Shown piece by piece: positions 8,667-18,244 of a stretch of 64,000 nt of DNA. Positions within the stretch are counted from its first letter, which is position 1. The number at the start of each line of letters is the position of its first letter. A program made the translations under genes and the position numbers. The stretch comes from Clostridiales bacterium (lineage in GTDB: Bacteria > Bacillota > Clostridia > Oscillospirales > Ruminococcaceae). Location: assembly GCA_019423685.1 (NCBI GenBank), contig JAHZAY010000007.1, positions 62,001-126,000 of the forward strand, written 5' to 3'. The notes beneath the pieces are model-generated. The model ran no database searches. It worked only from the letters and a program-made list of their open reading frames with translations, and was not told the DNA's origin.

Positions 8667-9752
8667 TTAATATTTGACTGGATTTGCTGTCAGATACTTC
8701 TTGACCATCAGTGCGACCTTAAAGACGATGGCGTGGTCAAACTCGCGCAGATCCAAACCGGTCAGCTTTTTAATCTTTTCGAGGCGGTAAACCAGCGTGT
8801 TGCGGTGTACAAACAGTTTGCGGGAAGTCTCAGAAACATTGAGGTTATTTTCAAAGAACTTCTGGATGGTGAACAGCGTCTCGTGGTCGAGGCTGTCGAT
8901 CGAGCCCTTCTTAAAGACCTCTTTGAGGAACATCTCGCAAAGGGTGGTTGGCAGCTGGTAGATCAGGCGGGCAATGCCGAGGTTGTTGTAGCTGACAATC
9001 GACTTTTCTGTGTCGAATACCTTTCCGACCTCCAGCGAAACCTGTGCCTCCTTAAAGGATTTGGACAGCTCCTTGACGCCGGAGACAATGGTTCCGATTC
9101 CGACCACAACGCGGGTGTAAAACTCGCTGCCGAGGGTATCGACAATCGAACGGGCCAATTTCTCAATATCTTTGCTGTTGATGCCGCTCTTGATCTCCTT
9201 GACCAGGACAATATCCTTTTCGCTGATATTAAAGACAAAGTCTTTCTGCTTGTCCGGGAAGAGGTTCTGGATGACGTCAAAGGCAGAAATATCGTTGGAC
9301 GATACGACACGAATCAGGAGGACGACGCGGTTGACATCGGTGTTAAAGTGCAGCTCGCGCGCCTTTACATAGATATCGCCCGGCAGGATGTTCTCCAGGA
9401 TGACATTTTTGATGAAGTTGTTGCGGTCGTACTTTTCATCATAGTATTGCTTGATGCTGGCAAAGGAAATGGCCAGGATGTTGCAGAACTTGGCAGCCAT
9501 CTCGTCGGTGCCCTCTACAAAGACGGCATAATCCGGTTTTGGTCTTGTGCCGAATGGCTTATAGGTGTATCCGTCACGGACAAAGATGTCGGTGTTCTCG
9601 TTGAGATCCAGCACCAGATACTCGTTGGTTTCACCGATTCTGGTCAGGTCACTGCAGGAGATGGTAACCGCATAGCTGTCCACTACGCCAATGACTCGGT
9701 CGATCGAGTCCCGCATCTGATGAACGATCCCTTGAAATAATCTGTTAGACAT
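8667..9752 (-). CDS. PucR/CdaR family transcriptional regulator
   Basis: The 361-residue protein ends in the helix-turn-helix of the PucR family (about residues 300-350, with NVSETSRKLFVHRNTLVYRL), preceded by a GGDEF-like middle region as in CdaR. The N-terminal part may sense a ligand but holds no domain I can name. Family members control purine, sugar-diacid or amino-acid use. It is transcribed alone, between a terminator and a 560-base gap, so its target is not obvious; the divergent operon at 10316-12786 is the nearest candidate. The ATG follows GAGGGGA. Confidence 0.9.
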   Translation of the reverse strand: MSNRLFQGIVHQMRDSIDRVIGVVDSYAVTISCSDLTRIGETNEYLVLDLNENTDIFVRDGYTYKPFGTRPKPDYAVFVEGTDEMAAKFCNILAISFASIKQYYDEKYDRNNFIKNVILENILPGDIYVKARELHFNTDVNRVVLLIRVVSSNDISAFDVIQNLFPDKQKDFVFNISEKDIVLVKEIKSGINSKDIEKLARSIVDTLGSEFYTRVVVGIGTIVSGVKELSKSFKEAQVSLEVGKVFDTEKSIVSYNNLGIARLIYQLPTTLCEMFLKEVFKKGSIDSLDHETLFTIQKFFENNLNVSETSRKLFVHRNTLVYRLEKIKKLTGLDLREFDHAIVFKVALMVKKYLTANPVKY

Positions 9753-10254
9753 TACATATCCCCTCTTCTATCCTGATTAGCCAATGTCCTAATTGGCTCC
9801 GTTTGCCTTGTTATTTATAGTGTACATAATTTTTAATCAAAATGCAATATAAAAACGAAGGAAAGTTGTGAAAAATCAATTATTTTTTTCAATACCCCGC
9901 CAAACAAACCAAATTTTATCTATCATTAAGCAAAAAAATTGTGAAAACCGTCCTTGTGGACCCTACACAAACTACTTTGCCTTCTCTGTTCCACTTTTGT
10001 AAGCTACGGCACACTTGCATAAAAAATTCCTAAAAAAGCTGTACTTTAGACTTTCTGACAAAATAGTGGAAAAATCAAGAATCTACTTTGCTTAATTTGG
10101 CTGCATGTTTCTTCATTTTCTACATAATCTTTTTTATTTTTTATCAAAATGTACTAACTTTTCTCTGTTTCCCTTTTGTACATGAAAATTGCAATTTTCC
10201 TCCCTTCCCCGTTTCTTTGGGCAAGGTGCCGACCCTCTCCCATTTCCCCAGCTT
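9753..10254. other. Long intergenic region between divergent genes, with an inverted repeat at 9779-9798
   Basis: No convincing gene is seen in this gap. Near the regulator gene an inverted repeat AGCCAA-8-TTGGCT (9779-9798) falls in its 5' leader, and a TATAAA with a weak TTTTGA box upstream on the minus strand could be the regulator promoter. The repeat may be an autoregulatory operator. The part 10060-10254 is rich in pyrimidine runs on the plus strand and stays open for a long frame, but lacks a start site and has the composition of a non-coding region. Confidence 0.5.
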
Positions 10255-10283
10255 TTGCTTTTCACTGGTCGCTGTGGTATACT
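10255..10283 (+). promoter_or_regulatory. Candidate promoter of the 10.3-12.8 kb operon
   Basis: TTGCTT (10255-10260) and TATACT (10278-10283) are 17 bases apart, 33 bases before the TTG start of the first gene. The distance implies a very short leader. Confidence 0.6.
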
Positions 10284-10315
10284 TTTTTTATTCTTTTATA
10301 AAGGGAGGTTTTGGC

Positions 10316-11095
10316 TTGGCTTTGCTCGTTTGCCCTGCCGACCCGCAGCGCTTTGCTCTGTGCTGCAATCAGGTGTTCTCGCAGGACTTTTTTCAACACG
10401 GCATCGGCTCGCTCTCCGAAAAGGCGCAGCATGCCATCCTCAAAAACTATTATTCCCCAAATCCCGCCGACCAGGAAATCAACATCGGGTCCTTTGTCGC
10501 AGACATTGCCACCGCAAACGGCATCACCGAGATTCAAACGCGCGGATTTTATAAGACTAGAAAAAAGCTTGCCTTCTTTTTGCAAAATTATCCAGTCCGC
10601 ATCGTCTATCCAGTCGCCGCAAAAAAATGGATCGTCTGGATCGATCCGCAAACCGGGGAAGCCGTCTCCCGCAACCGCTCCCCTAAAAAGGCCGTCTACG
10701 ATATTTTCCGCGAACTGTACAGCGTCCTCGACCTGCTGTGGCCACAAAATTTCTCGCTCACTCTGGCTCTGCTCTCCTGTGAGGAGTACCGCCTTTTAGA
10801 TGGGGTCGACTCCTCCCGAAAAAAAAGGGCGCAGCGCCTCGAACTCAAGCCCGCAGAGCTAATCGGCGAGGTGCAGCTGCGCGCCCCCTGCGATCTTCTG
10901 CAATTTCTGCCGGAGGATCTCCCCTCCCCCTTCACCGCCAAGGACCTGCAGCGGCTGCTCAAGCTCAACCCCCGCACCATCTCCTACTGCATTTCGGTGA
11001 TGCGGCAGCTTGGTCTGATCGAGCAGGTGGGCCTTGCAGGGCGCGCCTACCTCTATCGCGTCCTCCCCTTGCAATCTGGCATAGGAGCGGTATAA
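10316..11095 (+). CDS. PD-(D/E)XK nuclease-like protein with winged-helix C-terminus (DUF8091-like)
   Basis: The start is a TTG at 10316, seven bases after GGGAGG; a longer open frame reaching back to 10088 runs through the promoter. The 259-residue product has an N-terminal region with Glu54, Asp63 and the ExQ pair Glu72/Gln74 in ITEIQTR, the spacing of a PD-(D/E)XK nuclease-like core, followed by a strand-rich part with YPVRIVYPV and KWIVWID. Residues about 210-255 look like a winged helix (DLQRLLKLNPRTISYC). This resembles what I recall as DUF8091, an uncharacterised PDDEXK-like family. It could be a nuclease or a DNA-binding protein; no activity can be claimed. It leads an operon with an aminotransferase. 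Confidence 0.7.
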   Translation: MALLVCPADPQRFALCCNQVFSQDFFQHGIGSLSEKAQHAILKNYYSPNPADQEINIGSFVADIATANGITEIQTRGFYKTRKKLAFFLQNYPVRIVYPVAAKKWIVWIDPQTGEAVSRNRSPKKAVYDIFRELYSVLDLLWPQNFSLTLALLSCEEYRLLDGVDSSRKKRAQRLELKPAELIGEVQLRAPCDLLQFLPEDLPSPFTAKDLQRLLKLNPRTISYCISVMRQLGLIEQVGLAGRAYLYRVLPLQSGIGAV

Positions 11096-11160
11096 TAATA
11101 GTGTTGATTTGAAGCGGTAAAGCGCCGCAACGGATATCTTCTTTCAGGAGGAATACAAAT

Positions 11161-12345
11161 ATGATTTCTAAGAAAATGCAAGGCCTTGTGCAAAATAGCT
11201 CGGTCATCCGCGCCATGTTCGAGGAGGGAAACCGGCTTGCAAAGATCTACGGCCCGGAAAATGTGTTCGACTTCAGCATCGGCAACCCCAGCGTCGCTCC
11301 GCCGGACCAGATTCGCCAGGCAATCCTCGACATCCTGCAGGAGGAAAACCCGCTGAAATTGCACGGGTACATGAACAATTCCGGCTATGAGGAGGTGCGC
11401 GGCGCCATCGCCGATTACCTTAACCGCCAGCACGGCTGCTCCCTGTCCTTCCAGGATATCGTGATGACCTGCGGAGCGGCGGGAGGACTCAATGTCATCC
11501 TCAAAACTCTGCTCAACCCCGGCGACGAAGTCATCGTCCTGGCCCCATTTTTCAGCGAATACGCAAACTACATCGCAAACTACGACGGCAAGATGGTGGT
11601 AGTCGACACCGATCCTGTCACCTTCCAGCCCGATCTTGCACGCCTTCAAGCTGCTATCACCGATAAGACAAAGGCGATCATCCTCAACACGCCAAACAAT
11701 CCGACCGGCGTCATCTACTCCTCTGAGACCCTCTCGGAGATGGCGGCGCTCTTCACCCGCAAAGAGCAGCAGTTCGGCACCAGCATCTACGTCATCTCGG
11801 ATGAGCCCTACCGCGAGATCGTCTATGATGGAGCGAAAGTTCCGTTCGTGCTGGATTTCTTCCGCAACGGCTTCATCGGCTATTCCTACAGCAAATCGCT
11901 CTCCCTCCCCGGCGAGCGCATCGGCTATATCGCCGTCAACAACCAGATGGATGACTACGCGGACATCCTCTCCTCGCTGAACGTGGCCACCCGCATCCTG
12001 GGCTTTGTCAATGCCCCATCGCTCTTCCAGAAGGTCATCGCCCGCACGCTGGGACTTGAGGTCAACGTCGACATCTACCGCGAGAACCGAGATCTGATCT
12101 ACAACCACCTTATTAACCTCGGTTTTTCCTGTGTCAAGCCGCAGGGCGCCTTCTATCTCTTCCCGGCCTCCCCAATTCCCGACGAGAAGGCCTTCTGCGA
12201 AGCTGCAAAGAAGTACAACATTCTGATCGTTCCCGGTTCTTCCTTCGCCTGCCCGGGGCATTTCCGCCTCTCCTACTGCGTCTCAAAGGAGCAGATCCTT
12301 CGCTCGATGCCTGCCTTTGAGAAGCTGGCCAAGGAATTCTTTTAA
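11161..12345 (+). CDS. Pyridoxal-phosphate aminotransferase, class I/II
   Basis: The 394-residue protein belongs to fold type I aminotransferases. Motifs are in order: NNPTG (about 180), SDEPYRE, and the Schiff-base lysine in YSYSKSLSLPGERIGY near residue 245. An Arg near the C-terminus (HFRLSYC) would bind the substrate carboxylate. The ATG follows AGGAGG. It lies 65 bases after the PD-(D/E)XK-like gene and 21 bases before a SnoaL-like gene. Substrate is not predictable; aspartate/alanine-type transaminases are the closest general class. Confidence 0.92.
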   Translation: MISKKMQGLVQNSSVIRAMFEEGNRLAKIYGPENVFDFSIGNPSVAPPDQIRQAILDILQEENPLKLHGYMNNSGYEEVRGAIADYLNRQHGCSLSFQDIVMTCGAAGGLNVILKTLLNPGDEVIVLAPFFSEYANYIANYDGKMVVVDTDPVTFQPDLARLQAAITDKTKAIILNTPNNPTGVIYSSETLSEMAALFTRKEQQFGTSIYVISDEPYREIVYDGAKVPFVLDFFRNGFIGYSYSKSLSLPGERIGYIAVNNQMDDYADILSSLNVATRILGFVNAPSLFQKVIARTLGLEVNVDIYRENRDLIYNHLINLGFSCVKPQGAFYLFPASPIPDEKAFCEAAKKYNILIVPGSSFACPGHFRLSYCVSKEQILRSMPAFEKLAKEFF

Positions 12346-12366
12346 AGGAAAAAGGAGGAGTCCCCG

Positions 12367-12786
12367 ATGATGTCCCGCGAGCAGACCGTCCGTCTGTGGT
12401 TTGATATGTGGATTCAAAAGCAGGATCTGGGAATTGCCGAAATTTTCTCTGACGACGCCACCTACATCGAAAGTTGGGGGCCGCAATACTGCGGAGTAGA
12501 AAAGATTCAGCTGTGGTTTTCAGAATGGAACCAGCGCGGCACCGTGGAGCACTGGAAAATTGAGCAGTTCTTCCATAAGGACGACCAGAGTGTGGTGGAA
12601 TGGCACTTTCGCAGCCGGATGATCGACGGCACCGTAGATTCCTTTGACGGAGTATCGCTGATCCGCTGGAACAGTTCCAATCAGATCTGCTTTTTGCAGG
12701 AGTTTGGCTGCAATCAAAACCGCTATGACCCCTATCAGGATGGCCCTGTCCCCCGCTTTCGAGGCAAATCGGCGGGTTGGTTTTAA
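12367..12786 (+). CDS. SnoaL/NTF2-like fold protein
   Basis: The 139-residue protein shows the SnoaL/NTF2-like pattern: N-terminal helix with W..W (LWFDMWIQ), FSDDATYIESWG, a GVEKIQ segment, and C-terminal strands with VVEWHFRSR. Members are small cone-shaped enzymes or binding proteins. It ends the operon, 21 bases after the aminotransferase, and has AAAGGAGGAG before two tandem ATG codons. The C-terminal tail (GPVPRFRGKSAGWF) is unusual and may be flexible. A role in the same pathway as the aminotransferase is inferred. Confidence 0.8.
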   Translation: MMSREQTVRLWFDMWIQKQDLGIAEIFSDDATYIESWGPQYCGVEKIQLWFSEWNQRGTVEHWKIEQFFHKDDQSVVEWHFRSRMIDGTVDSFDGVSLIRWNSSNQICFLQEFGCNQNRYDPYQDGPVPRFRGKSAGWF

Positions 12787-12797
12787 ATCGTGACACA

Positions 12798-12840
12798 AAA
12801 CGGCCACAGAACCGGCAGTTCGGTTCTGTGGCCGTTTTTT
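12798..12840. terminator. Bidirectional terminator between the SnoaL-like gene and polC
   Basis: AAACGGCCACAGAACCG pairs with CGGTTCTGTGGCCGTTT around a six-base loop, with A- and T-runs on both sides. It lies between converging genes and can end both transcripts. Confidence 0.92.
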
Positions 12841-12853
12841 ATTTTTTATCTAG

Positions 12854-15800
12854 TTAGGAGAAGAGCGACATCTGGCTGGACTCCGGCAGATCTCCCAGCG
12901 CACCGCATTCCTTGAGGTTTTCCACGATGGTCCTGGAAACGCCCGAGCGGGAGACAACCTCATCCATCGAGATAAACTCTCCCTGCTGCGCGGCCTCATA
13001 TAGGCTGTTGGCCGCAGCATCTCCGCAGCCCTTAAGCGAGCAGAAAGGCAGGCGAATCTTTCCGTCCTCAATCTGGTATTTGGTTGCGTGGGAGCGGTAG
13101 ATGTCGATTGGCAGGAACACTACGCCCCTGCAAAGCGCCTCCAGCGCGATGTGCAGACACTCTGCCGTCTTTTTTTCCTTGTCGGTCGCATCCATTCCCT
13201 TGGATTGCAGTTCCTTCATGCGCAGCTTGACCATCTCTTTTCCCTGCATGACCGTCGCCGCGTCGAAGTCCTCCCCGCGCACCGTAAAATGTGCCGCGTA
13301 AAAGGCCAGCGGATAGTGCAGCTTGTACCAGCACAGCCGGATGGCTGCAATGACATAGGCCGCCGCATGCGCCTTCGGGAACATATACTTGATCTTAAAG
13401 CAGGAGTCGATGTACCACTGCGGCACATCGTGTTCCTTCATCGCCTTCACATGCTCCTCGGTCAGGAGCTTGGTTGCCTTGCCCTTTCGGACAATTTCCA
13501 TGATTTTAAAGGACATGGACGGATCGAGGCCGTGGTAGATGAGGTAGAGCATAATGCTGTCTCGTGTACCGATAACCTGGCTGATGTCGCAGGTTCCGCT
13601 CCTGATGAGATCTTGCGCGTTGCCCAGCCAAACATCGGTGCCGTGGGAAAGTCCGGAGATCTGCAACAGGTCCGAAAAATTCTTTGGCTTACAGTCGAGC
13701 AGCATCTGACGGACAAAGGAGGTGCCCATCTCCGGAATGGCCAGAGTACCCGTCTCACATTCGATCTCCTCTGCGGTGACCCCCAACACTTCCGGTGAGG
13801 TGAACAGCTTATAGATCAGCTCATCCGAGGTATTGGCGTCGGTGACCTTTGTCCCGGTCAAGTCCTCCATATACTTGTAGAGGGTCGGCACATCGTGTCC
13901 CAGAATATCCAGCTTGAGGATGGTGTCGTGCAGCGAATTAAAGTCAAAGTGGGTGGTGACGATGTCGGAGTTGACGTCGTCGGCCGGGTGCTGTACGGGG
14001 GTAAAGTCAAACACCTCATAATCGTTTGGCACAACTACCATGCCGCCCGGATGCTGGCCGGTGGAGCGCTTGACGCCGGTACAGCCCTTGGAGAGGCGAT
14101 TTTCCTCGGCTTTATGTAAGGTCATTCCCCGCTCGTTGAGATAGTTTTTGACATAGCCATAGGCCGTCTTGTCTGCCAGTGCACTGGTGGTACCGGCCTT
14201 AAAGACGTGCCCGGTTCCAAATAGCTCTTCGGTGTATTTGTGGGCCTTGGACTGGTACTCACCGGAAAAGTTCAGGTCGATGTCCGGTGACTTATCTCCG
14301 TGGAATCCCAAAAAGGTCTCAAACGGTATGTCGTGGCCGTCCCGCAGGTATGGGGTGCCGCAGTGCTCACAGTTTTTAGGTGGCAGGTCAAAACCGGAAC
14401 CGACAGAACCGTCGGTGAAAAAGATGGTGTGGTTGCACTTTGGACAGCGGTAGTGCGGGGGCAAAGGATTTACCTCCGAGATACCCGCCATGATAGCCAC
14501 AAAGGAGGACCCAACCGATCCTCGAGAGCCTACCAGGTAGCCGTCCGACTCGGACTTGGAAACCAGTTTTTGCGCGATGACGTACAGCACCGCAAAGCCG
14601 TGGGTGATGATCGAATCCAACTCCTTGGACAGGCGGTTGACCACAAGGTCCGGGATTTTGCCCTCAAATTCGTACCAATCCTTTGCGCGCTTCCAGACGC
14701 GCTGCTTGAGGTCCTCCTCCGCCCCCTCAATAGTCGGGGTATAGGTGCCGTTTGGGAAGGGGCGCACCTCCTCGATCATGTCCGCGATGAGGTTGGTGTT
14801 GGTGACCACAATCTCATACGCCTTCTCCTGCGGAAGGTAGGAAAATTCGTCGAGCATCTCCTGCGTGGTGTGGAAGTAGAGAGGCGGCTGGTCATCCGCA
14901 TCCTTAAAGCCCTGGCCAGCCATCAGGATTGCGCGGAAGATGGCGTCCTCCTTGTTCATAAAGTGGACGTCTCCGGTCGCCACGACCGGAATCCCCAACC
15001 GCTCTCCCAACTTGATGACCGTTTTGTTGAAGTCCTGCAATTCGCCAACCGTCTTGACGGTGCCGTTTTTCATCATAAAGGCGTTGTTGCCGATCGGCTG
15101 CACTTCCAGGTAATCATAAAAGCTGGCGATGCGCATCAGCTCCTGAAAGCTCTTGCCCGCCACGATGGCGCGGAAAAGCTCCCCCGCCTCGCAGGCGCTG
15201 CCGATGAGCAGCCCTTCGCGGTGTTTGATCAGCTCACTTTTGGGGATCAGGGGGTGCTTTTTAAAGTAGTTCAAGTGGGACATCGACACAAGCTGGTAGA
15301 GATTTTTCAGCCCCATCTGGTTTTTAACCAAAATGGTCATGTGGAACGATTTGAGCTGTCGCGGGTCAACACCCACCAGCGAGGTGTTGATCTGCTCGAT
15401 CGCTGTGATGTGGCTGCGCTTCTGCATATCCTGCAACATCCGCAAAAAGATTTTCGCCAGCACCTCGGCATCATCACAGGCACGGTGGTGATGGAAGTCG
15501 CCCAGCTTCAGGTGCTCTGCCACTGTATCGAGCTTGTGGTTCTTGAGCTCCTTGTACAGCGAGCGAGAGATGGTGACGGTGTCGATGTAGGTGTTGCGAA
15601 ACGGCTTGTGCTGTCTTGCATAGGCTGCGCTCATAAACGAGCAGTCAAAGTCGGCATTGTGTGCGACGAGGATCGCATCCTTTGGACAAAACTGCTCCCA
15701 GAGTGCAAGCGCCTGCTGCTCATTTGGAGCGTCCTTGACCATCGCATCGGTGATGCTGGTCAGGGCGGTGATCTTCTCCGGGATGTGCCTTCCGGGGTTG

Positions 15801-17209
15801 ACGAAGGTGTCGAACACATCCACAATCTCCCCGTTGCGCACCTTCACAGCGCCGATCTCGGTGATGCGGTCGCTGGCTGCGGACAGACCGGTCGTCTCCA
15901 GGTCAAAGACAACAAACTCACCGTCGAAGGACTGCTTTTTGTTGCCTTTGACTGCGCCCACCATATCGTTGACAAAATAGGCCTCCAGTCCATAAATCAT
16001 GCGGAAATCTTTCCAGCCTTCGCTGGCGTACATCGCATCCGGGAAGCCCTGTACAACGCCGTGGTCGGTGATGGCCATGGCGCGGTGTCCCCAGCGGTGT
16101 GCCAATTTTGCAAGGTCCGCCGAGCCGTTCATGCCGTCCATGCTGGACATGTTGGAGTGCAGATGCAGCTCGACCCTCTTGACCGGCGCATCGTCCGTCT
16201 TCAGCTTTTTCTGCACCAGAACCACCGCCTGCGGCCGGATGGTGACATCGTGCTCGTACTTGTCATAGGAGGCGTCACCCCGCACAAGCAGGGTATCCCC
16301 CTCTTTTAGCTCCTCAATGGCCTCCTTCTTGCCGGTTGGCTGGATGAGCTTGAGGGTGTTGGAGCTGGTGTAATCGGTGATGTCAATCGAGTAGATCTCC
16401 CACTTTCCGTCCTTGGAGGTAACCGACTCTTTGCGCACGATATCTCCCCAAACGGTGGTCAAACCGGTCTCTGCGGTGACCTCTTTGAGCGCGATCGGGC
16501 GGTCCTTGATCGGCTTTCCAATAATCTGCACCGCACTGTCCGGCAAAATCGGCAGGCCCTCGCAGTCAAATTGCAGCCGTCCCAGCTTAAAAGCGCCTTT
16601 CTCTGCATTTTTGCTTGGCGTCTCTCCCCGCGCCGCGGAGGGCTTTGCCCCTGTATCTGGACGGTTGAGCGCGGCCTGCGTCTGTGCTGTCAGGCAGGGT
16701 TTGCCGATAATCTCCTTGTAGGCCGGGTCCTCCTCTGCCAAAGAGAGGACGCCGTCAAACTGCACCTCCACTGCCATCCCGTATTTTTCAGACAGCGCGC
16801 GGCGGATCGCCTGGTCGCAGCCGCTCTCTTTAATCAGGTTAAAACCGCCGTGCTGCAGGCTGATGGTGAGTTTGTCGCCCTCCAGTTTTTGCTGGCTTCC
16901 CTCAAAGATGCCGTTGGCAGGATATCCCCTCTTGCGCAGCTCGTGCAGGATATCCTCCATTGAATCGCAGCAGAACAGCTCCGGGCGGTAACGAGTCATA
17001 ATCTCGAACAGCGCCAGATGGGCATTTTCCATAATCTGCTTCTCAACCCGGCTGATCTCTTTTTGCGGGATATGCTGCTCCGGGCACAACTCGACGGTGA
17101 TCTGCCGGCGCTCCCGCTTGGCGTCGATGTGCTGTATCGGCGCACGCAGCAGCTCTCGAGCCACATTTCCCTGCAAAAATGGGCGAAAGATGTCCTCAAA
17201 ACGGTTCAA
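12854..17209 (-). CDS. polC: DNA polymerase III alpha subunit, PolC type
   Basis: This 1451-residue protein is the Gram-positive replicative polymerase. It has an N-terminal domain, an OB fold (about 230-340), a PHP domain (HLHSNMS near 348) split by the DnaQ-type 3'-5' exonuclease (FDLETTGLS near 435, AHNADFD, and HRACDDAE), a cysteine zinc motif (CPKCNH and CEHCG) and the polymerase palm with [12 protein letters not shown]. The TTG at 17209 follows AAAGGAG by eight bases; the ATG at 17230 has no usable site. Typical PolC length is about 1430-1450. It closes the conserved run after ispG, separated by an unknown gene and a hairpin. Confidence 0.98.
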   Translation of the reverse strand: MNRFEDIFRPFLQGNVARELLRAPIQHIDAKRERRQITVELCPEQHIPQKEISRVEKQIMENAHLALFEIMTRYRPELFCCDSMEDILHELRKRGYPANGIFEGSQQKLEGDKLTISLQHGGFNLIKESGCDQAIRRALSEKYGMAVEVQFDGVLSLAEEDPAYKEIIGKPCLTAQTQAALNRPDTGAKPSAARGETPSKNAEKGAFKLGRLQFDCEGLPILPDSAVQIIGKPIKDRPIALKEVTAETGLTTVWGDIVRKESVTSKDGKWEIYSIDITDYTSSNTLKLIQPTGKKEAIEELKEGDTLLVRGDASYDKYEHDVTIRPQAVVLVQKKLKTDDAPVKRVELHLHSNMSSMDGMNGSADLAKLAHRWGHRAMAITDHGVVQGFPDAMYASEGWKDFRMIYGLEAYFVNDMVGAVKGNKKQSFDGEFVVFDLETTGLSAASDRITEIGAVKVRNGEIVDVFDTFVNPGRHIPEKITALTSITDAMVKDAPNEQQALALWEQFCPKDAILVAHNADFDCSFMSAAYARQHKPFRNTYIDTVTISRSLYKELKNHKLDTVAEHLKLGDFHHHRACDDAEVLAKIFLRMLQDMQKRSHITAIEQINTSLVGVDPRQLKSFHMTILVKNQMGLKNLYQLVSMSHLNYFKKHPLIPKSELIKHREGLLIGSACEAGELFRAIVAGKSFQELMRIASFYDYLEVQPIGNNAFMMKNGTVKTVGELQDFNKTVIKLGERLGIPVVATGDVHFMNKEDAIFRAILMAGQGFKDADDQPPLYFHTTQEMLDEFSYLPQEKAYEIVVTNTNLIADMIEEVRPFPNGTYTPTIEGAEEDLKQRVWKRAKDWYEFEGKIPDLVVNRLSKELDSIITHGFAVLYVIAQKLVSKSESDGYLVGSRGSVGSSFVAIMAGISEVNPLPPHYRCPKCNHTIFFTDGSVGSGFDLPPKNCEHCGTPYLRDGHDIPFETFLGFHGDKSPDIDLNFSGEYQSKAHKYTEELFGTGHVFKAGTTSALADKTAYGYVKNYLNERGMTLHKAEENRLSKGCTGVKRSTGQHPGGMVVVPNDYEVFDFTPVQHPADDVNSDIVTTHFDFNSLHDTILKLDILGHDVPTLYKYMEDLTGTKVTDANTSDELIYKLFTSPEVLGVTAEEIECETGTLAIPEMGTSFVRQMLLDCKPKNFSDLLQISGLSHGTDVWLGNAQDLIRSGTCDISQVIGTRDSIMLYLIYHGLDPSMSFKIMEIVRKGKATKLLTEEHVKAMKEHDVPQWYIDSCFKIKYMFPKAHAAAYVIAAIRLCWYKLHYPLAFYAAHFTVRGEDFDAATVMQGKEMVKLRMKELQSKGMDATDKEKKTAECLHIALEALCRGVVFLPIDIYRSHATKYQIEDGKIRLPFCSLKGCGDAAANSLYEAAQQGEFISMDEVVSRSGVSRTIVENLKECGALGDLPESSQMSLFS

Positions 17210-17265
17210 CCTATGTGCTCCTTTCCTCATCCTTGCAGCAATCTTTTTAGCAGAAAAAGACGCCG

Positions 17266-17299
17266 CAAAGCTGACCCACGATCTCGCAGGTCAGCTTTG
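17266..17299 (-). terminator. Hairpin between the unknown gene and polC
   Basis: CAAAGCTGACC (17266-17276) is complementary to GGTCAGCTTTG (17289-17299). On the minus strand it is followed by CGGCGTCTTTTTC, a T-run displaced by seven bases, so it could be a partial terminator or attenuator ahead of polC. Confidence 0.6.
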
Positions 17300-17337
17300 T
17301 ATAACGGTTTGTTCTAATCGAAATGATTTACAGATTT

Positions 17338-18228
17338 TTAGTCCGAAGTGCCGACTGTAGTCTCTTCGCCGGAGGAACCGATGGTCGCTTCTTCACCGGT
17401 TTGCTCTGTGCTGCTCTGCTCCTGCTCAAGGTCGGTGGACTCGACATAGTTGCCCTCGATGTTCTCAGCAAAGTAGTTGTCGAGCGCTTGCTGTACGTCG
17501 CCGCCCTCTTCGGTTGCGCCGTTGATGAGGGTATTGATGTCCTCGGTAATCTGTGTGACGTCCTTGCCCTCAGAATCGGAAACGCGGACCTTCAAAATCT
17601 GCTGGGTCTGCTCAACGTAGGTGGTGTCGCCATCGGTATTGAGGATGTAGATCAGCGAACCGGTCAGCGGCTCCCCGCTGGAACCCTGTGCCTGATAGCT
17701 GGACATCAGCCATTGACGGTTGAAGATGACCTCAAAGGCATCTTTTCCATCGACTGTGGTCTTGTGGATGCGGCGAATCTGAGAAGATGAGATCTGGTTG
17801 GTCGCAGCAGAGATGCTGTAGGGGCGCACATCCAGGCCCTCCTGCAGGTCGGTGCGAATCCACTGGTTGTTGGCTGTATCCAGATAGAAGTACTCGCCCG
17901 GTCGAATAAAGAAGTTGGAGATAACCTCGCTGCCATCCTCGCTGCCCGCGCTCTCCTGGAAGGTAATTCCACTGTCAGAGCGCACATAAAGGGCATGTCT
18001 TGTCTCGGAGCTTCCGCTGTCGCGCTCCGATCCTTCGTTGTAGACATAGCTGGTTCCGGTTGCACTGCCCGATTGGATCGCTGCTGTATTGGCGATTGCT
18101 TCGTTGAGCTGTGTCATATAGCCGTTGCTCTTGACCTCATCGTAGATCAAAAACGCCAGTACTGCCACGACGACCACCGCGCACAGGATGATGAGCGGTT
18201 TTTTTGTGTTTGTTTTTTTCTGAGCCAT
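17338..18228 (-). CDS. Membrane-anchored protein of unknown function
   Basis: The 296-residue protein has a short lysine-rich N-terminus, one membrane segment (about 12-30), an extracytoplasmic domain of about 210 residues with many Ser, Thr and Tyr, and an acidic Glu/Ser/Thr-rich tail. The start at 18228 follows GGAAGG. Orientation rules place the bulk outside. I do not recognise the family. It begins 16 bases after the ispG stop and is therefore in the same transcript, sitting where Firmicutes usually have ispG followed directly by polC or proS. Confidence 0.75.
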   Translation of the reverse strand: MAQKKTNTKKPLIILCAVVVVAVLAFLIYDEVKSNGYMTQLNEAIANTAAIQSGSATGTSYVYNEGSERDSGSSETRHALYVRSDSGITFQESAGSEDGSEVISNFFIRPGEYFYLDTANNQWIRTDLQEGLDVRPYSISAATNQISSSQIRRIHKTTVDGKDAFEVIFNRQWLMSSYQAQGSSGEPLTGSLIYILNTDGDTTYVEQTQQILKVRVSDSEGKDVTQITEDINTLINGATEEGGDVQQALDNYFAENIEGNYVESTDLEQEQSSTEQTGEEATIGSSGEETTVGTSD

Positions 18229-18244
18229 TGTTTTTTTACCTTCC

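Noticed and set aside
10088..10315. N-terminal extension of the PD-(D/E)XK-like gene
   Set aside because: It is Phe/Leu-rich from pyrimidine runs and crosses the promoter; the TTG at 10316 has a perfect site.
11053..12261. 402-codon open frame on the minus strand
   Set aside because: It is antisense to the aminotransferase, whose motifs are complete.
14300..16309. 669-codon open frame on the plus strand
   Set aside because: It lies fully opposite polC, has no family motif and reflects the GC-rich third codon positions of polC.
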